From NCBI GenBank assembly GCA_964632505.1, contig CAZWCE010000002.1, forward strand, positions 62,001 through 126,000: 64,000 nucleotides of DNA, read 5' to 3'. Source of the stretch: CAZWCE01 sp964632505 (GTDB lineage Bacteria; Planctomycetota; Planctomycetia; Pirellulales; Thermoguttaceae). Of the stretch, positions 18,744 to 27,663 are shown piece after piece. Numbering within the stretch: position 1 is the stretch's first letter; every line of letters starts with the position of its first letter. Both the position numbers and the translations under genes were made by a program. The notes under the pieces are model-generated. The model was not told where the DNA came from and made no database searches. It saw only the letters and a program-made list of their open reading frames with translations.

Positions 18744-18767
18744 TTGTGACAGACATAAATGACACAA
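18744..18767. promoter_or_regulatory. Imperfect dyad TTGTGACA-N8-TGACACAA
   Basis: Arms 18744-18751 and 18760-18767 match at seven of eight positions. The half-site TTGTG/CACAA resembles regulator half-sites, but the 8-bp spacing does not fit the CRP/FNR spacing. It lies about 110 bp upstream of the BNR start codon. Confidence 0.35.
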
Positions 18768-18834
18768 CTTCTTCCGCGTCCACGGTCGAACAAAAGGATT
18801 CGCAAAGAACGGGAAAACGATTGAGCAGTGGTCG

Positions 18835-18862
18835 TTGTCTTCTTTTTTTTCGGGGGTATAAT
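18835..18862 (+). promoter_or_regulatory. Promoter of the Mrp gene with palindrome on the -10 box
   Basis: TTGTCT at 18835-18840, a 16-bp spacer and a consensus TATAAT at 18857-18862. The -10 box is embedded in a perfect 13-bp palindrome GGGTATAATACCC (18854-18866), which a repressor could occupy. Confidence 0.6.
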
Positions 18863-19135
18863 ACCCAAGAAGGCCAATCGGCACTTCGTCATGCGACTTC
18901 CCGATAGTGTATGTTTGAACTCTGAAAAAGGGAGCTCTTTTGAGCGGTACACCGCCAACGAACCGGCTCCCGGCTTTCCGCAAGACTTCTGCGGGAAAGC
19001 GTGTACTTACCCATTCCATTTTCCGCCCGCTCTTGCAACCGTAATTGGCGACGGTCCCCTTCACGGTTGTGATGCATTGCCGCATCGGACTGTCGATACC
19101 TTCCCCATCCATCGCTCTCGTTAGGAGTTGACCCG

Positions 19136-20143
19136 ATGAAAGATCACGACGATTCGCGAGAACCCTGCCCACAGGAATCGCCTTGCCGAAGTGGCGGCTC
19201 ACCGAGTGCCCCCGACAAAAAAGCGACTCAAGAGCACGGTTCCTCGTCAAGTTGCCGAAGCTGCACCGACACGACCTGCGAAGCGCGGAGTCAACGCGCT
19301 GGAGAACCGGACCGGGAATACGCCGCCCGGCAGAAACTCTCTCAAAGGATGTGTCGAATCGGTTACAAGATCATCGTTATGTCGGGGAAGGGGGGAGTCG
19401 GAAAAAGTTCCGTCGCCACGAACCTGGCCATTTCTCTTTCTCTCACCGGCAAGTCGGTCGGTCTACTCGATGTCGACATCCACGGCCCAAGCATTCCCAG
19501 GCTGCTGGGGCTAAGCGACCAGCGTGCCGTGATATCCGAAGGGGAGATGATTCCCCAGGAAATCGGCCCCAATCTTCGAGCGATGTCACTCGGCTTCCTC
19601 GTCGAAAGCCCTCGAGACGCCGTCCTATGGCGCGGGCCGATGAAATACGGCGTCATCCGTCAACTGCTCGCCGACGTTGCTTGGGGCCCACTCGATTATC
19701 TGATCGTCGATGCCCCTCCCGGAACTGGAGATGAACCCCTGTCGGTCGCCGAGATGATTGAACCACCGGCGGGCGCCGTCCTGGTCACCACTCCCCAGCA
19801 ACTTTCCATCGCCGATGTCCGTCGCTCCGTCACCTTCTGCGAAAAAATGGAGCTTCCCGTTCTGGGAATTGTCGAAAACATGAGCGGTTGGACCTGCCCC
19901 CATTGCCGGGAGTCCGTCGATCTTTTTTCTTCAGGCGGCGGAGCAAACTTAGCCGAGGAAACGTCGGTTCCCTATTTGGGAAGTATCCCGATCGATCCGG
20001 ATATCGTTCGATGCGGCGACGAAGGCGTGCCGTATGTCCATCGCTTTTCTGAAAACCCGTCGGCACAATCATTGGCATCCATCGCTGAAAAGATCATCAC
20101 GAAAACCGCTACCGCCGTGGAAGGTCGTCCTCAAGGTATCTGA
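19136..20143 (+). CDS. Mrp/Nbp35-type Fe-S cluster carrier P-loop ATPase
   Basis: 335 aa, soluble. N-terminal extension with five cysteines (C11, C17, C40, C43, C48), reminiscent of the N-terminal cluster site of Nbp35-type proteins. Deviant Walker A SGKGGVGKS at 83-91, the LLDVDIHGPSIP switch, and the paired VDAPPGTGDEPL motif. A CxxC (CPHC, about 254-257) in the MSGWTCPHC segment is the dimer-bridging cluster site of the family. The start at ATG 19136 has TAGGAG upstream. The role is inferred as a scaffold or carrier that transfers Fe-S clusters to apoproteins. The next gene, 81 bp downstream on the same strand, encodes an MBL-fold enzyme; archaeal and sulfate-reducer genomes often show a similar pairing. 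Confidence 0.93.
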   Translation: MKDHDDSREPCPQESPCRSGGSPSAPDKKATQEHGSSSSCRSCTDTTCEARSQRAGEPDREYAARQKLSQRMCRIGYKIIVMSGKGGVGKSSVATNLAISLSLTGKSVGLLDVDIHGPSIPRLLGLSDQRAVISEGEMIPQEIGPNLRAMSLGFLVESPRDAVLWRGPMKYGVIRQLLADVAWGPLDYLIVDAPPGTGDEPLSVAEMIEPPAGAVLVTTPQQLSIADVRRSVTFCEKMELPVLGIVENMSGWTCPHCRESVDLFSSGGGANLAEETSVPYLGSIPIDPDIVRCGDEGVPYVHRFSENPSAQSLASIAEKIITKTATAVEGRPQGI

Positions 20144-20224
20144 TATTTTTCGACTTCCCTAACGTCCTATTTACCATGACAATTTGCATCTCCTATTTGC
20201 ATCGATGAGTTGGAAGGGCATCCC

Positions 20225-21097
20225 ATGTCCACGGTGAAAATCCTCGTCATCTCCGACAATCACGTCCAGCGGGGCGACCTTCTGGCCGAGCATGGACTGT
20301 GCTACTGGATCGAATGCGGAAACGAACGGCTGCTTTTCGACACCGGACAGGGAAACGTTCTCCTGCATAACGCCTATCGTCTTGGTGTCGACTTGAAGAC
20401 TACGCGAAACATCGTGCTCAGTCACGGCCATTACGACCATACCAACGGACTGGTCGACGCCGTGCGGGGGGAACATCCTTTGCAATTATGGCTCCACCCG
20501 GCGGCGATCGAACCGAAATATCGATGTTCGGAAAACGCCCCTGCCAAGCCGATCGGCATCTCTTCTCTGGCGAAGCAAGTGCTCCAAAGAAAAAACATCT
20601 TTTCCGAATGGACTCAAAAACCTCAAGAAATCATCCCGGGGCTTTTCGTCACCGGAGAGATCCCTCGACGCAACGATTTCGAAAAGCAGGAAGACTCTTT
20701 CTTTCTCGATAAAAACGGAGAATGTCCCGACCCGATTCGGGACGATCAGGCTTTATTTTTCCGGACCGAAAAGGGCCTCGTCGTCTTGCTCGGTTGCGCG
20801 CACGCCGGTGTCGTCAATACGATCCAATACATCGAGTCGCTCGCTCCGAATGATCCGATTCATGCCGTCCTCGGGGGAATGCATTTGTCCCAGGCTTCGC
20901 CGGAACGGCTGGCGGCGACGACCGACGCCCTCGGAAAACGGCCGATTGAATTGCTCTCACCGGCCCACTGCACCGGAATGGAAGCGGTTTTTCACCTGTG
21001 GAACGCGTTCGGGAATCGATGCGTTCCGAGCGTGGTTGGAGCAGAATACCGATTTCGAATAGACCATTCCTTGAAATTGAAAGCATCGCCGGACTGA
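20225..21097 (+). CDS. MBL-fold metallohydrolase, MptE-like (COG1237 type)
   Basis: 290 aa. The metal motif SHGHYDH at about 66-72 and a GCAHAGVVN segment (about 196-204) are diagnostic of the subfamily annotated as 7,8-dihydropterin-6-methyl-4-(beta-D-ribofuranosyl)-aminobenzene 5'-phosphate synthase. FDTGQGN precedes the HxHxDH site. The ATG at 20225 was chosen because GGAAGG (20212-20217) sits seven bases before it; a TTG five codons upstream is less likely. Planctomycetes carry tetrahydromethanopterin-linked C1 enzymes, so a pterin role is possible, but the subfamily is broad. It is probably co-transcribed with the Mrp gene. Confidence 0.85.
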   Translation: MSTVKILVISDNHVQRGDLLAEHGLCYWIECGNERLLFDTGQGNVLLHNAYRLGVDLKTTRNIVLSHGHYDHTNGLVDAVRGEHPLQLWLHPAAIEPKYRCSENAPAKPIGISSLAKQVLQRKNIFSEWTQKPQEIIPGLFVTGEIPRRNDFEKQEDSFFLDKNGECPDPIRDDQALFFRTEKGLVVLLGCAHAGVVNTIQYIESLAPNDPIHAVLGGMHLSQASPERLAATTDALGKRPIELLSPAHCTGMEAVFHLWNAFGNRCVPSVVGAEYRFRIDHSLKLKASPD

Positions 21098-21387
21098 TCG
21101 CTCGCCTCGAAATGACGACGCATCTTTCCGGAGGCGATTCCGGAAGTCACTTCTCCACGAAATGTCTCTCCATTCTCCCCAGGCCGCAAAGCCACCCGAA
21201 AGCCCCAATTCACCAACAGACGTCTCATCTTGAAGTCGTAGAAAATCCGAATCGACTAAAGCAACTAATTTTTCTATACCCCGAAGATTGTCACTGTCGA
21301 TAGAACCGAAAGAAGCAGCACGATGTCCGATATCCAAATCACCTTTTCGAGCGACAAAAGGCATCTAAATTGGGGATGGAGAAAAAG

Positions 21388-22659
21388 ATGGAGAGGTTTA
21401 TTCCCTATTTTCTCATCGTCTTTTTGACGATGGGAATCACCAACTTCACTCGGGCGGAGAATCTTCAGGAAGCTTGGCAAATCGCCTTGCATCAGGATCT
21501 GCGCATCCAGGCGGCACAGGATGAAGTCGCCGCGGCCAATCACGACCTCACCGCCGCGCAACGTCGCTACCGTCCGTCGCTCATCAACGAGACCAGCTAT
21601 CAGTTCCTCTCGGGCGACCCGGCGTTCAATTTCGGCGGAAACCAATTGAAGATCGTCGACCAGAACTTCGCCATGACCTCGATGATGGCCAAAATGCCGC
21701 TTTACACGGGCGGCCAAATCAGCGGGGCGATCGATGCCGCGTCCTGCCAATCGAGCGCCGCCGGCTCGAACGTCGAAAAGACGATCCTCGACATCAAACT
21801 CGGCGTGGCGACCGCCTACACCCAAGTTCTTCGTGAGAAACACAATCTCGATGTGGCCGAAAGCATGGTCCGCAGTTTGAAAGCCCATAAGGACAAGATC
21901 GAAATCATGCTCCAGCGGGGCGAAGTCCCCCGGAACGATCTTTTAGCCTCGGAAGTGGAGCTGGCGAACGCGCAGCAGGATCTGATCGTGGCGGGCAATC
22001 GACTCGCAAACGCCCAGGCGCTCTATAATCGGCAGTTGAGCCGGCCACTGGAAAGTCAAGTCGTGGTGCAGGAGCTGGAAGTTCCTCCACTGAGCGGAGA
22101 ATTGGAACCGTTGACCCAAGAGGCGATGCGTCGTCGGCCGGAGATCTCGGCCCTCGCGGCCCGGGCCAACGCCTTGCGTCATCAAGCGAGGAGCGTCCAG
22201 GGAGCGACCCATCCTCATTTCGGCGCCGAAGGGGGACTCCTATACCTCGAAAGTCCCTCGATTCGTCCCAACGCTTACGGGGCCATGATGTTCGGTCTCG
22301 AGTGGACTCCCTACGACGGCGGCATGACCCGATCCAAAGTCAATGCGCTGAGAAGCAAGGCGAATTCCCTGGACCGCCTGCGTGCCGATTTGACACGATC
22401 AATTAGGCTCTCGGTGCACAATACCTGGCGCGATGAACGCGAAAGTCGTCAGCGGATCGAAGTGACTCAAAAAGCGATCGACCAAGCGGAAGAGAACCTA
22501 CGCGTGGCGAAAGTGCGCTTTGCACAAGGGGCGGCGATCAATACCGAAGTGCTCGATGCCGAAACACTTCGCACGCAAACCTACAAGAACTATTATGATT
22601 CGATCTACGGCGCCGTCTTGGCGACATTCCGTCTTCGCCGTGCCGTCGGGACCCTGTAG
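21388..22659 (+). CDS. TolC-type outer-membrane efflux protein
   Basis: 423 aa with a signal peptide (MERFIPYFLIVFLTMGITNFTRA). Two OEP repeats with long helices (for example ALHQDLRIQAAQDEVAAANHD near 35-55 and LRVAKVRFAQGAAINTEVLDAE near 375-395) and beta-strand segments fit the trimeric TolC channel. The ATG at 21388 was chosen because GGAG (21378-21381) lies six bases upstream; ATG 21376 has no spacing for a ribosome site. A weak promoter-like pair (TCGACT-17-TATACC, 21252-21280) lies upstream. It is the outer-membrane partner expected for the periplasmic adaptor and RND pump encoded next, although these have their own promoter. Confidence 0.92.
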   Translation: MERFIPYFLIVFLTMGITNFTRAENLQEAWQIALHQDLRIQAAQDEVAAANHDLTAAQRRYRPSLINETSYQFLSGDPAFNFGGNQLKIVDQNFAMTSMMAKMPLYTGGQISGAIDAASCQSSAAGSNVEKTILDIKLGVATAYTQVLREKHNLDVAESMVRSLKAHKDKIEIMLQRGEVPRNDLLASEVELANAQQDLIVAGNRLANAQALYNRQLSRPLESQVVVQELEVPPLSGELEPLTQEAMRRRPEISALAARANALRHQARSVQGATHPHFGAEGGLLYLESPSIRPNAYGAMMFGLEWTPYDGGMTRSKVNALRSKANSLDRLRADLTRSIRLSVHNTWRDERESRQRIEVTQKAIDQAEENLRVAKVRFAQGAAINTEVLDAETLRTQTYKNYYDSIYGAVLATFRLRRAVGTL

Positions 22660-23057
22660 CTTCGGTTCACCGATTGCTCGGCGAAGAATGAAAAGTAGAG
22701 GAACACGTGGATCACCTCCATGATTGATGCGACGCTCAAACAGTATTTTTCTCCTTGACCGCTTCCTACTGGATATTTATATTTTACATAGATTGATTCG
22801 GACTGGTGGAACGACCACCCCCGACCATTCCTGCCCCGAACCTGAGCGTGCGTTTCTTCATCCCCGCTTTTCTCTCGAGGCACGATGATGGGACATCTTC
22901 CGTCCCTTTCGGTTTTCTCTCCATTCACAACGTGATAAGCCCCTGGAAGCATCTGGAATTTCCGATCCACCGGGATCCTCATCCCGAAACCAATCTCATT
23001 GAAATCAACCTTCGCAAGGAGAAGATGCCTCCCTTTTCGGCTCAAGGAAACGATCTC
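22660..23057. other. Intergenic region between TolC-like gene and adaptor gene
   Basis: Carries the promoter at 22755-22783 and then about 270 bases of leader. A continuous frame back to 22806 exists but lacks a ribosome site and is not membrane-signal-like, so it is treated as untranslated. No hairpin with a T-tract follows the TolC-like gene. Confidence 0.5.
22755..22783 (+). promoter_or_regulatory. sigma-70 promoter of the adaptor/RND genes
   Basis: TTGACC at 22755-22760, a 17-bp spacer and TATATT at 22778-22783. It lets the adaptor-pump-SDR genes be expressed separately from the TolC-like gene. Confidence 0.62.
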
Positions 23058-24167
23058 ATGAAAAAGACTTTCAGTACCGGATGGAACATTCTCAAATCGG
23101 TAGTACCGTTTCTGATCGGCATCGTCGTCCTCGTGTTCATCATTGCGTTGTTGGCCGGTTTTTTCACTGAGAAGATCCCTCCCTCGGAAACGAAGGTGGT
23201 GGAGGCTTCCCTCTCGGAAGAAGAGCTGCAGGAGACCGCCGAAGTGCACGAGGTGACCAAGGAGTATTTTTCCGAATCGGTCGGCACGCTCAAGGCGGCT
23301 TCGCGAACGGAAATCTCTTCCCGCATCATGGCACCGATCGAAGAGATTCGGGTCAACGCCGGCGATGTGGTCGAAGAAGGCGAGGTTCTGATTCTTCTGG
23401 ACCGACGCGATGCGGAAGCCCGGTTGAATCAGGCCCAGGCGGCGCTCTCGGAGGCCCGGGCGTCGCTTGCCCAGGCCAAACGGAATTTTGAGCGAGATAA
23501 GCAGCTCTTCGAACAAGCGGTCGTGGCGGAAAAGCGTTTCGAACAGAGCCAAACCGCCCTGAACGTCGCCGAGGCGAGCACGCAGAAGGCGGAACAGGCC
23601 GTTGAAGAAGCGAACGTCAATCTGACCTACACGACGATCAAGGCGTCCCAATCGGGAACGATCGTCGACCGGTATGCCGAGCCGGGAGATATCGCGCGAC
23701 CCGGCGTCCCGCTGTTGACGCTCTACGATCCCGCCTCGCTCCGACTGGAAGCGCCCGTGGTGGAAAAACTCGCGGTGCAACTGAAAAAGGGAGATACCGT
23801 CTCGGTGCACATCGAGGCGCTGCAGCGCGACATGAAAGCGGTGGTCGACGAGATCGTCCCCCAAGCGGAAGCGGCCAGCCGATCCTTTCTGGTGAAAGTC
23901 GCGTTGCCGCGTTCGCAAGAGCTCTACGAGGGAATGTTCGGTCGACTTCGACTCTCCGCGGGAAAACGTCGGCATCTCTGCCTTCCGACCGACGCGATCC
24001 AGACGATCGGGCAGTTGGAGTTCGTCGAGGTGGTCGACCCGCAGGACCTCACTCTGGAACGGCGTTTCATCACCACCGGCCGTTTGGGAATGCCCGGACG
24101 CATCGAGGTGCTCAGCGGCCTGGAACCCGGCGAACGCGTCGTCTTGCAAAAAAACGTCCCCCAATAA
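23058..24167 (+). CDS. RND efflux periplasmic adaptor (HlyD/MFP family)
   Basis: 369 aa. Inner-membrane anchor at about 12-36, lipoyl-like half-motif at about 86-118 (IMAPIEEIRVNAGDVVEEGEV), coiled-coil hairpin at about 118-195, then the second lipoyl half and beta-barrel (DRYAEPGDIARPG). The start ATG 23058 has AAGGA nine bases upstream; ATG 23025 also has AAGGAG, but only three bases away. It links the inner-membrane pump to the TolC-like channel. Followed 51 bp later by the RND pump gene. Confidence 0.9.
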   Translation: MKKTFSTGWNILKSVVPFLIGIVVLVFIIALLAGFFTEKIPPSETKVVEASLSEEELQETAEVHEVTKEYFSESVGTLKAASRTEISSRIMAPIEEIRVNAGDVVEEGEVLILLDRRDAEARLNQAQAALSEARASLAQAKRNFERDKQLFEQAVVAEKRFEQSQTALNVAEASTQKAEQAVEEANVNLTYTTIKASQSGTIVDRYAEPGDIARPGVPLLTLYDPASLRLEAPVVEKLAVQLKKGDTVSVHIEALQRDMKAVVDEIVPQAEAASRSFLVKVALPRSQELYEGMFGRLRLSAGKRRHLCLPTDAIQTIGQLEFVEVVDPQDLTLERRFITTGRLGMPGRIEVLSGLEPGERVVLQKNVPQ

Positions 24168-24218
24168 CCCACCGCGCGTTTTCACGAAACGAACTGTGAA
24201 TGATTGGAAAGCCGAAGC

Positions 24219-27200
24219 ATGAGTAGTCCCGACGAGAAGCCCCCCTTTCTGACAAGGGTCGTTGACAAATTCCTGCGGGGAGATGTCGCCATTCTCCTCT
24301 CTTTGATCGCGTTGGCTCTCGGAGCGGCGGCCCTCTACCTGACCCCGCGCGAAGAAGAGCCGCAAATCGTGGTGCCCCTGGCCGACGTCATGATCTCCGC
24401 GCCGGGGCTCTCCGCCGAGGAGGTCGAGCGGAAAGTGACCGTCGAGTTGGAGAAGTTGCTGTATCAGATCGACGGCGTGGAATACGTCTATTCGATGTCC
24501 CGACCGGGGCAGAGTATCGTCACCGTTCGTTTCTTCGTGGGTGAGGATCGCGAAGACTCCCTCATCAAGCTCTACAACAAAATCCATTCCAACCTCGACC
24601 AGGTCCCCCCGGCGGTCGAGAGCTGGGTCGTCAAGCCGATCGAGGTCGATGATGTGCCGATCGTGAATCTCACGCTCTGGTCCGAGCGGGTCGATCTCTA
24701 CAACGATTTCCAACTCCGACGCATCGCCGAAGAGTTGCAGAGCGAGTTTCAGTCGATCCGCAATACCAACCGCATCAACGTCATCGGCGGTCGGCCTCGC
24801 AAAATCCTTGTCGAGCTCGACCCGGTGCGATTGGCGGCCCGACACACCTCGGCCTTGCAGATCGCCGACGCCCTCCGGGCGAGCAACGTCCAGGTGCGCG
24901 CCGGCGGGTTCGATCAGCAGAACGAGCGCATCATCGTCGATGCGGGAACGTTCGTCCGCGATGCCTTCGACCTGAAAGATCTGGTCGTGAATATCTTCAA
25001 AGACCGGCCGGTCTATTTGAAGGATGTCGCCACCGTGAAGGATGGACCGGAGCTGGCCGATTCCTACACGAGCATCGGCTTCGGCCCGGCGGCGAAAGAT
25101 CCGTTCGCGCATAAAGTGGAGGAAGTGAATCAACAGCCTCTTAGTGAAGAGGCTTCCGACCGGAACGGCATCGAGGTCGGCAAACTGTTTCCCTCGGTTC
25201 ACATCGCCGTCGCCAAACGCAAAGGAAGCAATGCGGTCTGGGTCGCCCGTTCGGTTGAGGAGCGAATGGAAGAACTGGCCGAAACCCACTTGCCCGAAGG
25301 CGTTCACTACCGCATCACCCGCGACTACGGAGAAACGGCCAACGAGAAGGTCAATGAACTGGTCGAAGCCCTCGTCGTCGCGGTGATCACGGTGATCGGA
25401 CTGATCGGGCTGGTCATCGGGTGGCGGGCCGCGCTGGTCATCGCGCTGGCGATTCCGGTCTGTTATGGGTTGACGCTCTTCATCAATATGTTGGTCGGCT
25501 ACACGATCAACCGCGTCACGCTGTTCGCGCTCATCTTATCCCTGGGACTCCTGGTCGACGACCCGATCACCGACGTCGAGAATATTGCACGCTATTTCTC
25601 CATGCGCATCCTCCCGCCGAGACCATCGGTCCTCCAAGCGGTCCAGGAGGTCCGCCCGGCGCTGATTCTCTCGACCCTCGCCATCATCGCCAGCTTTCTC
25701 CCCTTGATGTTCATCACCGGGATGATGGGCCCCTACATGGCTCCCATGGCACTGAACGTCCCACTGACGGTGACTATTTCGACGATCGTTTCGTTCCTCA
25801 TCAACCCCTGGGTGGCCATGGTCGCGCTGAAAAAACTGCACGAAAAACCGGCCGGCGAAGAACCTTACGACCTGAAAACACGCCCGGCCTACAAAGCCAG
25901 TCGGGGAATCCTCGGGCCGATGTTGCGGTCGCCGTTGCTCTCCTGGCTCTTTCTCGGCCTGGTCGTTCTGCTGCTGGTCGGAGCCGTTCTCCTTCCGGCG
26001 TTCCGGCTTGTCCCACTGAAAATGCTGCCCTACGACAATAAAAACGAATTCCAGGTCATCATCGACACTCCCGAGGGGACCACGCTGGAGGAGACCAATG
26101 CCGTCGCTCGGAAACTGGCGAGCTACCTCACCGGAGTCCCGGAAGTGGTCGATTATCAACTGTACACCGGCCTCGCTTCGCCGATGGACTTCAACGGCAT
26201 GGTGCGCCACTATTTCCTCCGGCAGGGGGCGAACGTCGCTGAAATTCGCGTCAATCTCGCCCCGAAGGGTAAACGGGCTCATCAGTCGCATACACTGTTG
26301 CTACGCATCCGAGACGACTTGACGCAAATCGCTCGGGAAGAAGGAGCCAATATCAAGTTGGTCGAAGTCCCTCCCGGTCCTCCGGTGATGGCATCGATCA
26401 CCGGCGAAGTCTACGGTCCGCAAGATGCCGCATACGACTCGCTGATCGCCGCTTCCGAAAACGTCGAAAAACGAATGATCCGCGAACCGGGAGTGGTCGA
26501 TGTCGACTCAACGGCGGAAGACGACCAGACCCGGTTGGTCTTCGTCACCGACAAACCCAAAGCGGCCCTCTCGGGCATTTCGACCAAGCAGATCGCCGAA
26601 ACCCTGCAAATGGCCCTCGAGGGAATGCCGGCGTCGGTCTTGCAAGAGCCGGGCGAAGTCGAGCCCCTTTGGATCGAACTGCGCTTTCCGCGAAGCATGC
26701 GTTCCGCCGCCGATGACCTGGAAGAACTCTATCTGGTCGGCAAAAACGGCGAGTTGGTGCAACTCGGAGCCTTGGGGTATTTCGAGGAGAAGATCGACTC
26801 GAAAACGATTTACCGGAAGAACCTCCGACGAGTGGTCTATGTCTTCGGGGAGGTCGCAGGGCGTCCTCCCGCCGATGCCATTCTCGACATGGAATGGGAT
26901 CGCAAGGCCGACGGCACCGAAACCGAACCCGCCGAGACGATCCACCCCGCCGAAAAACGAACCTGGTTCAACCCGGGTGGCAACGATCCCTGGTCGATGC
27001 CGAAAGAATATATTGTCGTTTGGGCAGGCGAGGGAGAATGGAAAATCACGCTCGATGTCTTCCGAGATCTCGGCCTCGCCTTCGCCGCGGCACTACTGGG
27101 CATCTTCATCATTCTGATGTTCCAGACGGGTTCGCGCCTGCTTCCGGTGGTGATCATGCTCGCGATTCCCCTGACGATGATCGGCATCATGCCCGGTTTC

Positions 27201-27602
27201 TGGCTTTTGAACGTCCTGGTGAACATTCCCGCGGGCGGTTACCCCGATCCGGTCTTTTTCACGGCCACGGCGATGATCGGCATGATCGCGCTGGCGGGGA
27301 TCGTCGTCCGCAACTCGGTCGTATTGGTCGACTTCATCCGTCAGGCCCTCGACGAAGGCAAATCGCTTTATGAATCGCTCATCCAGAGCGTCGCCATCCG
27401 GACCCGGCCCATCCTCGCCACTGCCGGAACGACCCTCTTGGCCAACTGGGTCATCACCCTCGACCCCATTTTCTCGGGATTGGCTTGGGCGATTATTTTC
27501 GGAATTCTCACCTCGACCGTCTTCACGCTGCTGGTGATTCCGGTGGTGTATTGGATTCTCTATGGCGGCGAGGAACGCAAAAAAATGATCCATTCGAAAT
27601 AA
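24219..27602 (+). CDS. RND-family efflux pump, inner-membrane permease
   Basis: 1127 aa, the usual size for an AcrB/heavy-metal-efflux type pump. TM1 at about 25-45, a large periplasmic loop with the porter subdomains (VMISAPGLSAEEVERKV), a cluster of helices at about 380-540 with the proton-relay Asp pair in TM4 (GLLVDDPITDVEN, about 446-447), a second periplasmic loop, and the C-terminal helix bundle. The second loop has an insertion around residue 900-940 (near WNRK-rich and Pro-rich, FNPGGNDPW). The TM4 motif lacks the usual DDAIVVVEN sequence, reading DDPITDVEN. Together with the adaptor and TolC-like protein it forms a tripartite exporter; substrate unknown. Confidence 0.92.
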   Translation: MSSPDEKPPFLTRVVDKFLRGDVAILLSLIALALGAAALYLTPREEEPQIVVPLADVMISAPGLSAEEVERKVTVELEKLLYQIDGVEYVYSMSRPGQSIVTVRFFVGEDREDSLIKLYNKIHSNLDQVPPAVESWVVKPIEVDDVPIVNLTLWSERVDLYNDFQLRRIAEELQSEFQSIRNTNRINVIGGRPRKILVELDPVRLAARHTSALQIADALRASNVQVRAGGFDQQNERIIVDAGTFVRDAFDLKDLVVNIFKDRPVYLKDVATVKDGPELADSYTSIGFGPAAKDPFAHKVEEVNQQPLSEEASDRNGIEVGKLFPSVHIAVAKRKGSNAVWVARSVEERMEELAETHLPEGVHYRITRDYGETANEKVNELVEALVVAVITVIGLIGLVIGWRAALVIALAIPVCYGLTLFINMLVGYTINRVTLFALILSLGLLVDDPITDVENIARYFSMRILPPRPSVLQAVQEVRPALILSTLAIIASFLPLMFITGMMGPYMAPMALNVPLTVTISTIVSFLINPWVAMVALKKLHEKPAGEEPYDLKTRPAYKASRGILGPMLRSPLLSWLFLGLVVLLLVGAVLLPAFRLVPLKMLPYDNKNEFQVIIDTPEGTTLEETNAVARKLASYLTGVPEVVDYQLYTGLASPMDFNGMVRHYFLRQGANVAEIRVNLAPKGKRAHQSHTLLLRIRDDLTQIAREEGANIKLVEVPPGPPVMASITGEVYGPQDAAYDSLIAASENVEKRMIREPGVVDVDSTAEDDQTRLVFVTDKPKAALSGISTKQIAETLQMALEGMPASVLQEPGEVEPLWIELRFPRSMRSAADDLEELYLVGKNGELVQLGALGYFEEKIDSKTIYRKNLRRVVYVFGEVAGRPPADAILDMEWDRKADGTETEPAETIHPAEKRTWFNPGGNDPWSMPKEYIVVWAGEGEWKITLDVFRDLGLAFAAALLGIFIILMFQTGSRLLPVVIMLAIPLTMIGIMPGFWLLNVLVNIPAGGYPDPVFFTATAMIGMIALAGIVVRNSVVLVDFIRQALDEGKSLYESLIQSVAIRTRPILATAGTTLLANWVITLDPIFSGLAWAIIFGILTSTVFTLLVIPVVYWILYGGEERKKMIHSK

Positions 27603-27663
27603 GTCGCTTTCTTCGCGCATCGGCCCATTCCGTTTCCGATCCTCGTTCCTCTTGGGAGCCAGC

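Larger units (their letters stand above)
18638..19135. other. Long divergent regulatory region (BNR gene / Mrp gene)
   Basis: Contains a dyad at 18744-18767, the Mrp promoter at 18835-18862 with an operator-like palindrome, and a roughly 265-nt transcribed leader. The leader includes a strong hairpin: GCTTTCCGCA at 18973-18982 pairs with TGCGGGAAAGC at 18990-19000 (one bulge). No riboswitch class was recognised and no gene is supported. Confidence 0.55.

Noticed and set aside
22605..25307. A 900-codon open frame on the minus strand across the TolC-like end, adaptor and pump start
   Set aside because: It runs opposite to three well-supported genes, crosses their boundaries, has Asp/Arg/His-rich composition and no motif. 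Long antisense frames arise from the strong GC codon bias of the real genes.
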